A program made the position numbers and the translations under genes. A model generated the notes under the pieces. The model made no database searches. It had not been told where the DNA came from and saw nothing but the letters and a program-made list of their open reading frames with translations. 64,000 nucleotides of DNA from Mallotus nudiflorus (Eukaryota > Streptophyta > Magnoliopsida > Malpighiales > Euphorbiaceae), in the NCBI GenBank assembly GCA_947683625.1, contig CANTUR010000644.1, positions 62,001 through 126,000 of the forward strand, written 5' to 3'. Below are positions 1 to 12,998 of this stretch, piece after piece. The stretch's first letter is position 1; every line of letters begins with the position of its first letter.

Positions 1-176
1 GTGGCAGGGAAGCTTGGACAAAGGAGGAGAGGCGCCAAAAATGAAAGAAAAGAGGGAAGGGAAGGCAGTCAAGGGGAGAAGGGTGGCTGGCCGAGAGGCA
101 CAGTGAGGGTGGAGGTCTGGCGGGTTGTCGGGGAGAGAGGGAAGGAAAGGTGTGAGTGTGGGTGTTTTGGTGTTTA

Positions 177-250
<74 letters not shown>

Positions 251-435
251 AATACACACCTACATAAATATATATATAATACCTAATAAAAAGATAACAC
301 CCACATAAAATAATAAAAACCCTAACATAATAAAATAGCTAGATACTTAACAAATATATAATATAATTTAAAATTATTTATTAATACTACAAATTCAAAA
401 ATTACTTTATTTAAATTAAAATATAGGGTATTACA
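1..435 (-). mobile_element. Truncated LTR of family D (cut by window edge)
   Basis: The right end reads GGGTATTACA, the reverse complement of TGTAATACCC, which also starts the complete D-family LTR at 19414. The layout matches that copy in reverse: terminus, AT-rich stretch, long TA run, then a C-rich (here G-rich) block at 1-170. The left part lies outside the window, so length and target duplication cannot be checked. The 88-residue open frame over 1-267 is G-rich and repeat sequence, not a convincing gene. Confidence 0.5.
177..250. repeat. Self-complementary (TG)n(TA)n(CA)n microsatellite
   Basis: About ten TG units are followed by about seventeen TA units and about ten CA units. TG and CA are complementary across the TA core, so the whole stretch can fold into one hairpin or cruciform. 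It lies inside the truncated D-family LTR. Confidence 0.9.
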
Positions 436-673
436 ATTATCAAAGAAATAGTTATCCTTGAGTAATAAATAAAAAATAATTATTTTCAATTAATTAAAAT
501 AAAAAATAATTAATACATGCATATCAATTAATTTGAATGCAAGTGCCCGTCTTTTTTCAAATGCAAGAAATTCGAAAATATTTTTCATTTATTTCTATTT
601 TATTATTTGTATAATTTAGTTTATTTTTCATGTATAAAATGAATAAACTTATATATATATATGTTTGTATGTA

Positions 674-709
<36 letters not shown>

Positions 710-2215
710 TGTAGAATAAAAAGAAAAAAACAAAGAAAAAATAAAAAAATAAAAAAATAAATGGAAAGAAAAAAAAAAGGAGAAAAAAAAATAATGAGAG
801 AATGGAAAAAATAAAGAGAAAATAAAAATAAAAAAAATCAAGAGGGAACCCAATAAAAAGATAATCAGTTCAAATAAAAAAGATTTTAAAACAAAAGTAA
901 AAAAATGGGATCAAAGGAAAAATGGACAAAAAAAATAAGAAGAAAAAGGGGTATAGTTATAAGAAGAAAAGGTAATCATGTAATTAATGTAAAAAGTAGG
1001 ACATTTAATTGTAAATCAGCCACAAAAGTGGCCATATTTTGTAATTTTCTCTTAATATTTCTACAACCGAACTTATTGAAAGCCAAATAGTCAATATATG
1101 TCTAATCAATACCATTGAGTAAAACATACAGATTACTGAGTTATAAATCAAAAGAGCGACAAAACATTTCACAATTTATGTGAGATTTTATTTTAATATT
1201 TCTTAGTTGTTCTTTAATTTTTATTATTTGTTAAATGAGATATTTTTAATTTTTATTGAATGAAAAAATTCATTTCCTTTTTTCTAAAAGAAAAAGTACT
1301 AGTACTTTTCAAATCTCAAGAAACACTTATAATCTAATTTTTTCAATGAGAAATAACTCTCGGCTCTTTTCATTTACTAAAGCAAACACCCTTATATTTC
1401 ACTAATAAATACAAAATCCCTCAAAGAACCTTTAAGAATTCTCCAAAAAAAAAAGGGTAAGTACTTATAAATATCATATTCATACAACTCACCACTTTTA
1501 TTACAACTTGTAATTTTTGTTTCCTCCAACATCCTAAAAATAAAATTTTAACAACATTAAATAGAGGAGGACAATTGTTATCCATAATAGTTTTAAATGG
1601 TAATAATAACTAAGATATATTAAAAATTTCTTTTCATAATTTCATTTCATAAATTTTTTTTGAGTATTATACACAATGACACTAAATATAAGTTAAAGTT
1701 AAAAATTGGAGAATTTTATTAAAATTAAAATCTAAAGTTTTATCATCATGAAGAGAGAAATTGCAAGTTTTATTAAATTTTATCACCTAAGTGATATGGA
1801 TATAAAATTATAGGTATTGAATTATCAAAAAAAAAAAAAAAAGTCCCTTGATACTAAGAGATTTAAATCACATGATATTTAATTATATGTATCTATCTAA
1901 AAAAACATAAATGAAAGTACTTCATTTAACTTTCAACTTCCTTATATTTTGATCATGTCCAATAGGGAAGAAAAAAAGGGCAAAGAATCATATATGAACT
2001 TGAGTGAGTGAGAAATTTATATAGATAAGGAGGGACTGAAGGAAAGGGGGTGAGTGGTGGAGAAGGTAAAATAATAAGTAATCCAAAAATAATTTTGCTA
2101 CCATATAATTTTATAAGAGTAAAAATTTGATATAAAAGGACCAAATTTTAGGGAAAAAGTGTGCCTTCTTCATATACGAGTCCACTACAAAAAATTTAAT
2201 TTATGGTGATAACTT
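436..2215. other. AT-rich spacer without recognised genes
   Basis: The stretch is almost wholly A/T with A-rich tracts at 720-850 and a GTAT-type microsatellite at about 661-712. Short open frames at 557-853 and 905-1090 are Lys/Phe/Tyr-rich low-complexity translations. I see no conserved protein motif, tRNA or LTR terminus here. Confidence 0.6.
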
Positions 2216-2220
2216 GAAAT

Positions 2221-4563
2221 TGAAAGGAAATGGTTATGAAACAATCAAGTGTGGTGAGCACATGCCTTAGATAGGGTGAAATTTTAAAAATTTCACTTAC
2301 ATAACCCTTCATCGCATGAAGATTTCCATTCCCATATATCTATTTTGCATTTTACATATAGCTAAATTACACATCAATATATGTAAAACAATAATCTAGG
2401 AAGTCTAAGTTTAGGAATACTTACAATTTCCTACGTTTGATGTAGACCACAAGTTTTTTTGCAAATTTTGGATTCTTTGGTTCAACTCTTGAACCAAATG
2501 CTTAGCCTCCCAAGTGTTAAGCCTTTAGCTTGAAACACCAAAGCTCCACCAATTCATCTTCTTGCTTAGATTGGATTAGTGGCAAGAGACCTCTCTATTG
2601 ACCCTTACAAAATTGCAACAATTTAATCTCCTTGCAAGAACACTTAGGGTTTTAGCATGTATGTGTTTTTTTTTCTATCCTTTTTTTATGTCTTTACACA
2701 AAGTTTCTAACCTCTCTTAAGAAACACTTCCTTAAGATATATATATGTAGAGAAAGCAAACCCTAATGACATTATCTTTTACATCACATGTTTACAACTC
2801 ATCATGATAAGTATACAACTTGTATAAGAGATAAGTATATCAAAAAGGTATGTAGAGATTGAATATATCTTATGTATTTGCCTAAATTTATTCTCTACAC
2901 TTAATCATGTAACTTAATCCTTATCTTTACCTTAGTCAAATTTATACACACAAGAGATAATATGTGCCTAACATGACAAATTTGTCATGGTCAACATTTT
3001 ACACTTAAATGATAATGTGTGGCTAACATGACAAACGTGATAAGCCAAGCATAATACTTATCATGCCCATAGTCAATATTATACACATAAAGAATAAGGC
3101 ATGCCTAACATAACAAATTTTGACCAAGTCATGTTTATATGGATTTGGGCTTGGTAATTGGGCCGACACTTAGCCCAAGCCCAATCCATATAACAAATGG
3201 GCTTAGATTAGGTCCATGAGCTTTCTCAACATCTTGGATTAATCTTTGGTCCAAAACCATTTTAGGTCTAAGCCTAAACAACTTGGGTCATTAATCAAAG
3301 TCCAATTAGAAACAACATATATTATTAATTTAATACCTTAATTAATATCTCATTTTAATTAAGTATACATTAATAATTAAACCCTTAATTTGAATTGGAT
3401 TTCATGATATGCTAGAATCATTGCTTAAAGTATAAATCCAACTCCATTAATCTTTATTATTTGATTAAACACTTTAATCAATAATTAGATTAATATTGAT
3501 GGTGATTTGATGAAACTCTTTTGGGTGTGACTTACTAGGTTCATGTCTAATTGGCAATGAGAGGATAATATCAATACTTGACATTATTTGAAACTCCTTT
3601 CAAGTCTAAATTTGAAAATTCCAATTATGTACATTTAGTTCATATAAGTTATGATTACCCCTAGCATTGATATCACAGTTACCTAATTAGAAATGAATGT
3701 ATGTATTGATTCACACGAACCCTTTTAGTCTTCATTACCGTGCACTAAAATTCCTTCATTAGAAGATCCCAATATGACCTAAAGTCATGGTTTAGTCAAA
3801 CTCCAATAGTTATATCATATAACCTTATTTTAGGTTCTATTCTTGATAAAATATAACCAATACCGAAACTCTTTTAGTTCGTGTCATATTTGTTTTGGCC
3901 AGGAACTTATTGATCAAGAAAGAACTCAGATAGCATAGGATCTTATCCCAGTTCACTCTAGGAAATTAATCCCATCTTGGTTGAATACTCATCCCTACAC
4001 TTAACTGACTAGAGCCACTATACGTCATATACCCATGAATGATTACACAAGCATGTAAGCAGTAATAAACCATAACCACTTAAATGTGGATGATTGTGTC
4101 ATCTCAGGTTAAAGGACTATATGCACCATTATGACCTAAATTATGATTGTTGACTATAAGTGAATATCCACGCAATCACAAAACTAATATCATGTTCGAT
4201 CCACCTATCACATAAGTGTCTATATGTCTATTCTGATATCTCATATCAAGTAGTATGAGACTCATTATCTCTCACTATCAGTATCACATATTGATCAAGA
4301 AAAATATACAGAGGTGATAGTCTAATTAATATTACCCAAATATTAATCAATCGACTATGAACAATTTTATGACATATGTACTAAATCAATTTGTAGCTCA
4401 TATTATCAACTCTTGACAATAAATTTATTTAACATTATGTCAATGGATAAATATTCAATTAAATAAATACTTTAAATAATAGAATATAATTTTATTACCA
4501 TTTAGGATCATTTACAATGTCAAATATGTGATTGGCTTATAGGGCATACCACCTATGCTAACA
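2221..4563 (-). mobile_element. Solo LTR, 2.34 kb, flanked by GAAAT target duplication
   Basis: The block runs from TGAAAGG to GCTAACA, so both strands have TG...CA ends, and it is flanked by the perfect 5-bp direct repeat GAAAT at 2216-2220 and 4564-4568. No gag or pol coding and no second LTR copy is present, which fits a solo LTR left by recombination between the two LTRs of an element. The minus-strand orientation (start TGTTAGCATAGG) is a guess from LTRs that begin TGTTAG. The superfamily is not determined. Confidence 0.75.
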
Positions 4564-4568
4564 GAAAT

Positions 4569-7500
4569 GATGAGTTTAATTTGTTGTCCTTTTAGTTACT
4601 CAAATTTAAATTTATAGTAACAAAATAAATTTTCATCTTTACATATTAGATTTAAAATGGCAAAATTTTTTTGAGGTCTCTATATGTTATGTAAGGATAC
4701 AATTAAAAAATTGAGATATGAAATTAAAATCCCACATTGCTAGTAATGAAATAAGAAAGTTGCATTTTCTCTATAACTTACTCTAACTTAACAAAATCAA
4801 GTTAATTTTCTTTTAAATTTGATGGTTGTTGTTATAACTACTAAAAAAGATAAATTGAAAAGTTTTAAAATATTAAAATAAAAAATTTAGATAAATAATT
4901 ATTCTTCAAATAATAAATTAAAAATAATTATATTTCAAAATTGTCAATTAATATGAAAATAATTAATTATAAAATAAGAATATTTTATCTTGAAAATAAA
5001 ATAATTTCAATTTTATAAAGTGATATATAAACGAACAATATAATTTAATCTCTATAAGATATAGAAATGAAAACTAAAGTTTAAAAAAAAAATTAAAATT
5101 GTCTCTATAAATTATAAAGACCAATTGTATTAGAAAAAATTATACACTTGGTGTATGAACTTTTTGAACTATTTTTTTTTTTATTTGATTGTTGGAATTT
5201 TAAAAAAATATACCAGATATATCTGACATATTTTAAATTGATTGTGTGCTTAGTCAGTTCAAATGGAGTCAATTTTTTTTCAATTCATATGCTCTTTTTT
5301 CAGCCCATCCTAATTTAAATGTCTAAACTTTAAAAAAACATGTCAATCAGATATATCTGACCTATTTTAAACTGACAGTCTATTTAGTCAGCTCAAAATA
5401 GGTCTACTTTTTTTAACTCACATGCCATTTTTTCAGTTAATCCTCCACTATTATCCATTTAAAAAAAGAATAAAGATAGTTGAAAACAAGATGACCATAT
5501 TTGAGCTGACTAAATACACAATTAATTTAAAATAAACTAAATATATTAAATTGATATATTTTTTAAAATTCAGACACTTAAATAAAAATAATAATTCAAA
5601 CACTCAAATTAAAAAAATATAAAAATTCATACTATTTATTAATTTTTCCATTGTATTATTTATAGAGACAAATATCATTGTCTATGCTGATAATAATCCT
5701 TCAGTTGGAGGATAAGATATACTGACATGATTGCTTTTTGTTCTATTTTTTCCCAATAAAGACAATCAGGTTGGAGACTATCTATGTTAGAAAGCAAATG
5801 CATGCTTGCATAGTGAAGAATATTATCTGACATCATAGGAAAGCGAAGACATATGCACAATAATTATAAGGTTTATTACGATATTATTCTATAATTTGTT
5901 ATAAGTTTATTTTAATTTTAAAAATTTGAGAAAATGTATTTTAATTTTAACATAATATATATTTTAGTTAAAATTAAAAAATCACATTTGATATTATCTT
6001 TTTCTAAATTAGCTACATGTATGTCTGTATTTTTATACTAAAATTGTAAAATTTAAATTATATACTTTTATTAAATTTTTTAATTATATTAGCATTATAA
6101 ATAATTAATTAAATTAAAACTTTTATTTAAACAGAAAGCAGCTACCAAGCACCATGTTTTATGGCATCGACATATTGATTATTATGGTTGGACTTAAATG
6201 AAATAAAAATTTGGGACTTTTTCATAAATATCTAAGAAAAGGAAAATTTTTTCAAAAACATGTGCCATTAAAAATTTGTTTTAAAACTACGTAAAAATGG
6301 AACTTTTTAAAAAAATATATGGTGTTTTAAAAAAATATAATTTAAATTTAATATTTTTAATAATACTTATCAAATTATGAATTTTAAATATTAAAAATTA
6401 ATTAAATTTCTTGATTAATTACAAAACGAGATTTAAAAAAAATTAAAAACTTTATATGATATCAGCTGATAAATAAGTGTGGATTGCAAATGAGTCAGTT
6501 CATGAGCCGAGGTAAATTATTTAATTATGTGTGTTATTTTTATTAAATTTTAATTCATGGTGCAATTTTTATTAAATTCATGAGGTTCACTGCTTCTCAC
6601 ATCACCGGACATTTATATTTATCATATCAACATCTTAATTAAAAAAAAAAAATTTCGTAACTGGGTAATAGTTTATCATCACATGGATTCTTGTTAAATT
6701 GAATTATTGGTAGGTTAACACGTATACAATTTTTTATGAAGTCTATTGGCGCCAAAAATTAAAAAGTTTATAATTTTTGTTGTAAATTTTATTTTTAAAA
6801 AATTTTTGTGAAGGTTTTTATTTATTAATTATTTGTAAATTTAGCAAAATATGTATTTTAGTCAAAATTAAAAAACAAACACATGTAATATTGGAGGTAA
6901 GCTTTTTTTTTTTTTATTTGTCATTTGTATAAACGGTAATGGTCAAGAAATTAATATAATTAAAATAAATTTATATAAATTTATAAATTTTAGTACCAAT
7001 GAAGCTACTTGTAACCTGGATAGTTTAATCAACCTTAAATTTTTTTTTGGGTCAAGAATCAACCTTAATTAATTATATCTTATAAGCTGGTGAATTGATG
7101 CAACTTTAATGATAACATTACAAAAGCCGCCCTTATGTTTCACGAGATCCACACATATATATTTAGTTGCCAGCCCTAAAGGTGTCTTGTCCTATGGATG
7201 AACCAACTCTTTCTAGGCAGGCAGGCAGACATGACGTACTCATATCATGCATAAAAATATAATATATTTTGATCTTACATAAATTATGTAAAAAGATTAT
7301 TTTTTTTAAATTAAATGAAAATGAATTTTACAATTAACTATAGTATACTTTAAATGTTATATTTTATGATGTATATAAAAAAAGTGACTACTAGATCACT
7401 TTTTTATTAACATAAAATTTAATATATTGAGGCGAAAATGATTATATTTTTTAGTGTTATATTTGTTGTTTTTTAAAATTTTATGATGTCTATAAATGAT

Positions 7501-8540
7501 TATTTATTTAAACTTATCAACACTTTAAATCACCAACAAAATGTTTATAAGTTATACATGTCAAAATAGTCAATTAATTAATTATATGCTAACAAGGCGA
7601 ACTGATAAAAGAAAGTCAAGTTAAAGGGATGCAAATATATTAAGTCTTCTTTTATGTATAGTTAAGTAGGTCTTTGTTAGAGCATTTTCAAAAATATTTT
7701 TATTTTTTAAAAATATAAATTTTATGTTATAAGGTGTATCTTTTTCTAATATAAATAGTAGAAAATTTTAATGAAGCTTAAGAGATTTTTTAATTGTTAT
7801 TTTTGATAAAATACTAATAGAAAAATGGAAATAATAGTACCTACTGCCTCTATAAATTCAACATTTGCGATATTTTATAATTTTCTTTTAATATTTTAAT
7901 TTCATAAAAAAATATCATGATTTTATAAATTGTTAGCAATTTTAGTAGGAATAGTTAATTAATTAAAATTAAATAAAAGATACTAATGTAACATTTATAA
8001 ATTGTCAAATTTGTCCTTTCTAATTGGCAATTCCAAACATTTACAACTTTTTGACAAAATTTATTTTAATTTGAAATCATTTGGTAAAAATTAAATAAAA
8101 AGCACTTATATGATAATTTAATAGTTAAATTCACCTTGATAAAATTTTAAATTTGTTAATGGTTATCATTATAATAAATTTAAAAATTATATATATGTAA
8201 CAGGATATAACAAATTTTCTTTAAATTTTGAAGTTAGGTGTCTTTAATTCATTCTAAATAAAAATAATTACCAGATAACTTATAAAAATTAAATAATCTC
8301 AATGAGTAATTTTTATATTAAAATTATTTATAATAGAAATTATTATAGTAACAATCATTTATAAATTATAAATTTAATTGTTTAGTGTACGTCATTGTTT
8401 TTTAATTTAATTTTAGAGTTCTTTTTTTAGTATTATACATGTGTATTTATATACATGGAATTAAAAACAAATACAAAAATTAAGGATTTTTTTTAGCTAT
8501 AATGATGGGATTAAAACTGGCAATTCCATGCAAAACACAT
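4569..8540. other. AT-rich intergenic region upstream of the terpene synthase
   Basis: Nearly 4 kb of AT-rich sequence has no recognised gene. It contains the foldback repeat at about 5133-5655. A short, less AT-rich open frame of 61 codons at 5675-5860 (-) could be an exon fragment, but I cannot assign it to a family. The promoter of the terpene synthase presumably lies at its right end. Confidence 0.5.
5133..5655. repeat. Foldback/MITE-like inverted repeat with internal duplication
   Basis: The left part (about 5150-5260) is roughly the reverse complement of the right part (about 5505-5650). Both carry a tail of the type GTATGAAnTTTTT, a T-rich run, then TTTGAnTGTT, and end near a TTAGTCAG/CTGACTAA pair. 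The inner part of the left arm is also repeated directly: ATATATCTGAC with a following TATTTTAAA occurs at about 5217 and 5350. No coding capacity is seen. Ends and target duplication are not resolved, so the class is uncertain. Confidence 0.45.
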
Positions 8541-8613
8541 TCTTTTTAATTCATGGTTGTATGCAACTCAAATCACAGTCTTATCTTTGAGACGTCCGAG
8601 TCCAAGAGCTTTG

Positions 8614-8622
8614 TATATAAAG
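8614..8622 (+). promoter_or_regulatory. Probable TATA box of the terpene synthase
   Basis: TATATAAAG lies 87 bases before the deduced start codon. With usual plant spacing of about 30 bases, transcription would start near 8645-8655, giving a 5' leader of about 55-65 bases. No other equally good TATA element is closer to the gene. Confidence 0.55.
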
Positions 8623-8708
8623 GGCTGTGGTGGAGGTCGATCTATAATTGAAAACAATCTAACAGTCAGAAAAATTTCTCTGATTTTTTTTTTTTTAAGC
8701 TATAAAAG

Positions 8709-9008
8709 ATGTCTCTTAGCCAGTTTACATCAACCAACAACATTTGTTATGAATCTAAAGTGATGAGGAGATCTGCCAATTATCAACCTTCTATTTGGGA
8801 CTATCATTTCATTCAGTCTCTAGAAAGTCAGTTTGGGGTAAATTAATTAATTTAATTATTTGTATTCTTTTTATTAAATTCTTTGCTACGATGGAGGTCA
8901 TGAAATGCACAGCATAAGTAACCATAAATGCACAGTATTTTTTTCTTCCTACCAGCTTGCATGGTTATTTTGTCTTGTTTTCACCTATTTATATCTTTTC
9001 ATATGAAA

Positions 9009-9061
<53 letters not shown>

Positions 9062-12000
9062 CCTACGTATGTGCTATTCATTTTAATTTTAAGTTTGGGA
9101 TAACATTAAAAAAATAAAAAATTGGCTCTTGGCAATAGGTATTTAAAAGCACAATAGGTATATATATTTCTTATTACCATATTATAAAAAGAGGCAAATA
9201 TATATATTTTTTAAAAGGTGAGGAATTCACTCCAACTTAAATTATTTTTGAATTTTACATTCTATTGTAAGATTAATTTAGTAAGTTATGCGCTCACACA
9301 CACAATTTATTTATGTTTGAGGAGTGAATAGCAACTACAGGGAGAGCAGTATGTTGCAAAAATCAACAAATTGAAAGGAGAAGTGAAGACTATGTTTGAA
9401 GAAGCAAAGAACTCATATTTAGATAAACTTGAGATGATTGATTCCATGCAAAGACTCGGATTTGCTTACCACTTTGAGGATGAAATAAATGAAGCACTCA
9501 AAAGCTTATGCAATAATGGTATCCAATTTGCGAGTTTTGCGCAGAAGAAATTAGAGGACTTACATGCTATTGCTCTCGCATTCAGACTCTTAAGACAGTA
9601 TGGATATGAAATAAATCAAGGTAATATAAGGTTATTAAATTATTATTATTATTATTACAATTATATTATGGAGTTAAACATTTAAATTATATGAAAAAAT
9701 GATATATATATAGCAGATAATTAAATTTATTTTTCACTATTGTCATCTGTGATTTATTTGGAGCAACGAAAAAATAATACATTTTTATTATTAATTTAAA
9801 CAATCGCGTTTTACTGAACGGTCTATTAGTTTACATATTTTATATGTATTTAACCAACATATTTAGGGTTTGTAAAATTAATTTTTTTTTCTAATAGTTA
9901 AGGTGTTTAATTTGCACAAGTTAAGAATATAATTTAATCCAAAGATTATATAATTGGATGCCCCATTTCTGGAAATGGAATGTGCACAATAATAATATAT
10001 TATATTTCTACGTGCTCTTTGACAGGAATTTTCAATAGTTTTTTAGATGAGCAGGGCAATTTCAAAGAATGTCTTAGAGATAATTTGAAGGGACTAATAA
10101 ATTTATATGAAGCATCATTTCTTATGATAGAAGGTGAAAATATTTTAGAGAATGCCCAAAAATTCACTAAAACAAATCTTGAAAAGTATTTAAAGGAGAA
10201 AGATTATGAAGAAAGTTATCTATCAAAGGTAGTGAGTCATGCTTTAGAGCTTCCATTCCACTGGAGGATGCAAAGGTTAGAGGCAAGGTGGTTCATTCAT
10301 GTGTATGAGCATAACGAAGATATGAAGCCAATTTTTCTTGAACTTGCCAAATTGGATTTCAACATGGTTCAAGCCATTCACTTGGAAGAATTGAAACATC
10401 TCTCTAGGTAAAGATTTTTTTTCACCTTTTCATCATTGGTATGTATTATTTTGCTATCGGTCATCCAAAAATTATTTAGCCTTATATCATTTTATTATAG
10501 GTAAAATGATTATGAGATGAGGTGATATTCTTGTATGGCTAGCTCTTAAAATTACTTCTATTTCCTTGAAATTTTATTTTATTTTATTTTATTTTAAGTC
10601 TTTAGCTGCATATATTAAGTTTGGCACATTAAAGATCTAGCTTCAAAATTTTAGTTAAAACTTATTGTTGGTAAGCATTCTTATGAAGTTAATTTAAGTT
10701 GGTCATAGCAATTAGATTTCTTCCTTCACTTAATTATTATTATTTTTTACTAAATCTAATTACTTGCAAATTCTTTCCACTGCCATATTAAAAAAAAAAT
10801 AATTAAGGTGGTGGAATAGGATAGGGCTTGGTGAGAAGTTGGGTTTTGCCAGGAACAGATTGGTAGAGGTTTTCTTTTGGAGTGTGGGCACAACATATGA
10901 GCCTCAATATCGATATTGCAGGGAAATACTATCAAAGGCAGCAACAATGGTTGTAACGATTGATGATATTTATGATGTTTATGGTACTTTGGATGAGTTG
11001 GAGCTATTCACAGATATTGTTATGAGGTACATAGACATTGTAATAACTTAGTAATTGCCTTAACTCTTTCAATTTATGGCAAAATTGTTCAGACATTTAT
11101 ATTTAATTTAGAATTTTATTTTATTTTCAGATGGGACATCAACGCAATGGATCAACTTCCAGACTATATGAAAATCTGTTTTCTTGCTATGTACAACACC
11201 ATTAATGAAATAGCTTTTAATATTCTCAAAGATCAAGAACTTAACATCATTTCTTATCTAAAGAAAGTGGTAATATATATACTTCTTTATTACTACTGTT
11301 GATGCTACTACTACTATTATTATAAGACCACAAAAAATTTAGATATTACAAACTACCTATCTTTTATGTGTCTAACATTTTTATTTCAGTGGGCAGATGT
11401 ATGTACATCATATTTATTGGAGGCCAGGTGGTTCTACGATGGATATACACCAACTCTAAAAGAATATTTAGAAAATGGATGGATTTCAATAACTATACCA
11501 ATGTTGTTATACCATGGATATTTTGCAACTCCAAATCAAATGTCGAAAGAGGTATCAGAATACTTGAAAGAGTATCCTAATGTACTTAAATGGGCATCTG
11601 TTATTGTCAGACTTGCAGATGATCTAGGAACCTCCTCGGTATATAATTTAAATTTTTCTCTACATTTTATTAAAATATATATTAATTTGTTTTCCATTAT
11701 TTTTCATTTTCTGGTAATGATACTTAAACCAATATATATGCACCCGGGTGCACAGAGCACAACCAAAAGTTTGTTTATTTGCTTTTTTTTTTTCTTTTTT
11801 AGTAACTAAGTTATTTTTTATATCATATGATGAGAAAACCAAAAGTTTGTTTAGCTTTAATCATATAAATAACTAGTCTCAGTCATTTTTATAGTAACTG
11901 AATTCAAATTTAATAAGACTCAGTTCTATAAATTCTTGATTTCGTACGTATGAATACTCTACACTCTAACTTAGCTCACTAATTACATCAGGCTCTTTTG

Positions 12001-12600
12001 TAAAATTTATTAGTAATCTCTTATATAAGAAAAAAAGCTATAATACTAGAATTCCATTTCCCTTTTATTATTTATATTTTAGCACAAATTAAAGTCTTAT
12101 AAGCTTTTTATATACACGTGCTAAGGCATTAAAATTAATTTTTGAGCTTCTTACTTGGACTGTTAGCGTGCTAAGAATAGTTTTAAGCCTAAAAGGCATG
12201 GAGTGTGTATAAACTTCCTAATATACCAAATTTATAATTTAATCACTTATATTTAATTTTAATATATTGTTTTTTTAATTATGTTCAGTATGAAATGAAA
12301 AGAGGAGATACGCCTAAAGCAATTCAATGTTACATGCATGAAAGTAAAGCTTCAGAAGAAACAGCTCGTGAGCATATGAATTATTTAATTGGTGAAGCAT
12401 GGAAGAAGATTAATGAGGATCAAATCCAGAATACCACCTTACCAGAAGTTTTCAGTAATTTTGCAAAAGGCGTAGCAAGGATATCTCTTTGTATCTACAA
12501 ATATGGAGATGGGTTTGGTGTTAATCCAAACCTTGAGACTAAAGATCAAGTGACATCTTTATTTTTTCAACCTATTTCCCTTATCAATAAAGAAGAGTAA
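8709..12600 (+). CDS. Terpene synthase, TPS-b type, seven exons, intact (569 aa)
   Basis: The likely reaction is ionisation and cyclisation or rearrangement of a prenyl diphosphate (GPP or FPP) with Mg2+. Exons join in phase as 8709-8837, 9341-9620, 10026-10407, 10808-11026, 11131-11269, 11390-11638 and 12289-12600, all GT-AG. The 1710-base reading frame has no internal stop. Seven exons and 569 residues are usual for angiosperm TPS-a/b/g. Motifs: RRX8W at residues 20-30, RNR at 279-281 (the RXR site), DDIYD at 316-320, and the NSE/DTE motif DDLGTSSYE at 460-468, followed by KRGD and IQCYM as in TPS-b. The ATG follows an in-frame TAA at 8703, so no longer start exists without an upstream exon. 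Only 19 residues precede RR, too short for a typical plastid transit peptide, so a cytosolic enzyme is possible. Intron 1 holds a TA run at 9011-9059. The product cannot be predicted. Confidence 0.93.
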
Positions 12601-12693
12601 TTAATTAAAGCAATTTTTTTAAGTTGATTTACTATAATTGTATTTTGCTTTTTAGTTGTGTCCTTTCAATGTTTTGTTTATTTTATAAAATAA

Positions 12694-12699
12694 AATAAA
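12694..12699 (+). terminator. Probable polyadenylation signal of the terpene synthase
   Basis: AATAAA lies 94 bases after the stop codon within an A-rich stretch, downstream of T-rich sequence. This is a normal distance for a plant near-upstream element. Confidence 0.45.
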
Positions 12700-12998
12700 G
12701 AGAAGATGGGTGGTTTTCTTTGGAGATCACATGATAAATGCTAAAATATTTTGTTATTCTTTTATTCTATCATTAGTACATGTTATGTGTATTTATACAC
12801 ACACATGCAAGATGAACTTCTTGCTTTTTTTTTTTCTTTTTTTTGCAATTGAAAAAAAAATCCTTGTCTTCTAGATTTGAAGCTAACAAATTTGATGATC
12901 CATAGTTGAATAATTTGTTTCTCTCATTAAAAAATCCTATCTAGAAGATTAGTTTAGTTAATTAGTTAGTGAGGGGAGTGTCTTTTCTTTTCTTGCAG

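Noticed and set aside
557..853. Open frame of 98 codons on the minus strand
   Set aside because: It is a Phe/Tyr/Ile-rich translation of A/T runs and a GTAT microsatellite, with no domain.
6490..6550. Similarity to the exon 1/intron 1 joint of the terpene synthase (GTCAGTT then GGTAAATTA, TTTTTATTAAATT)
   Set aside because: Most of it is AT-rich intron-like sequence and the preceding coding bases do not match; not enough for a gene relic.
8557..8763. Open frame of 68 codons overlapping the terpene synthase start, considered as a transit peptide
   Set aside because: It is in another frame from the RRX8W exon and spans the TATA box; it cannot be joined without a splice that is not seen.
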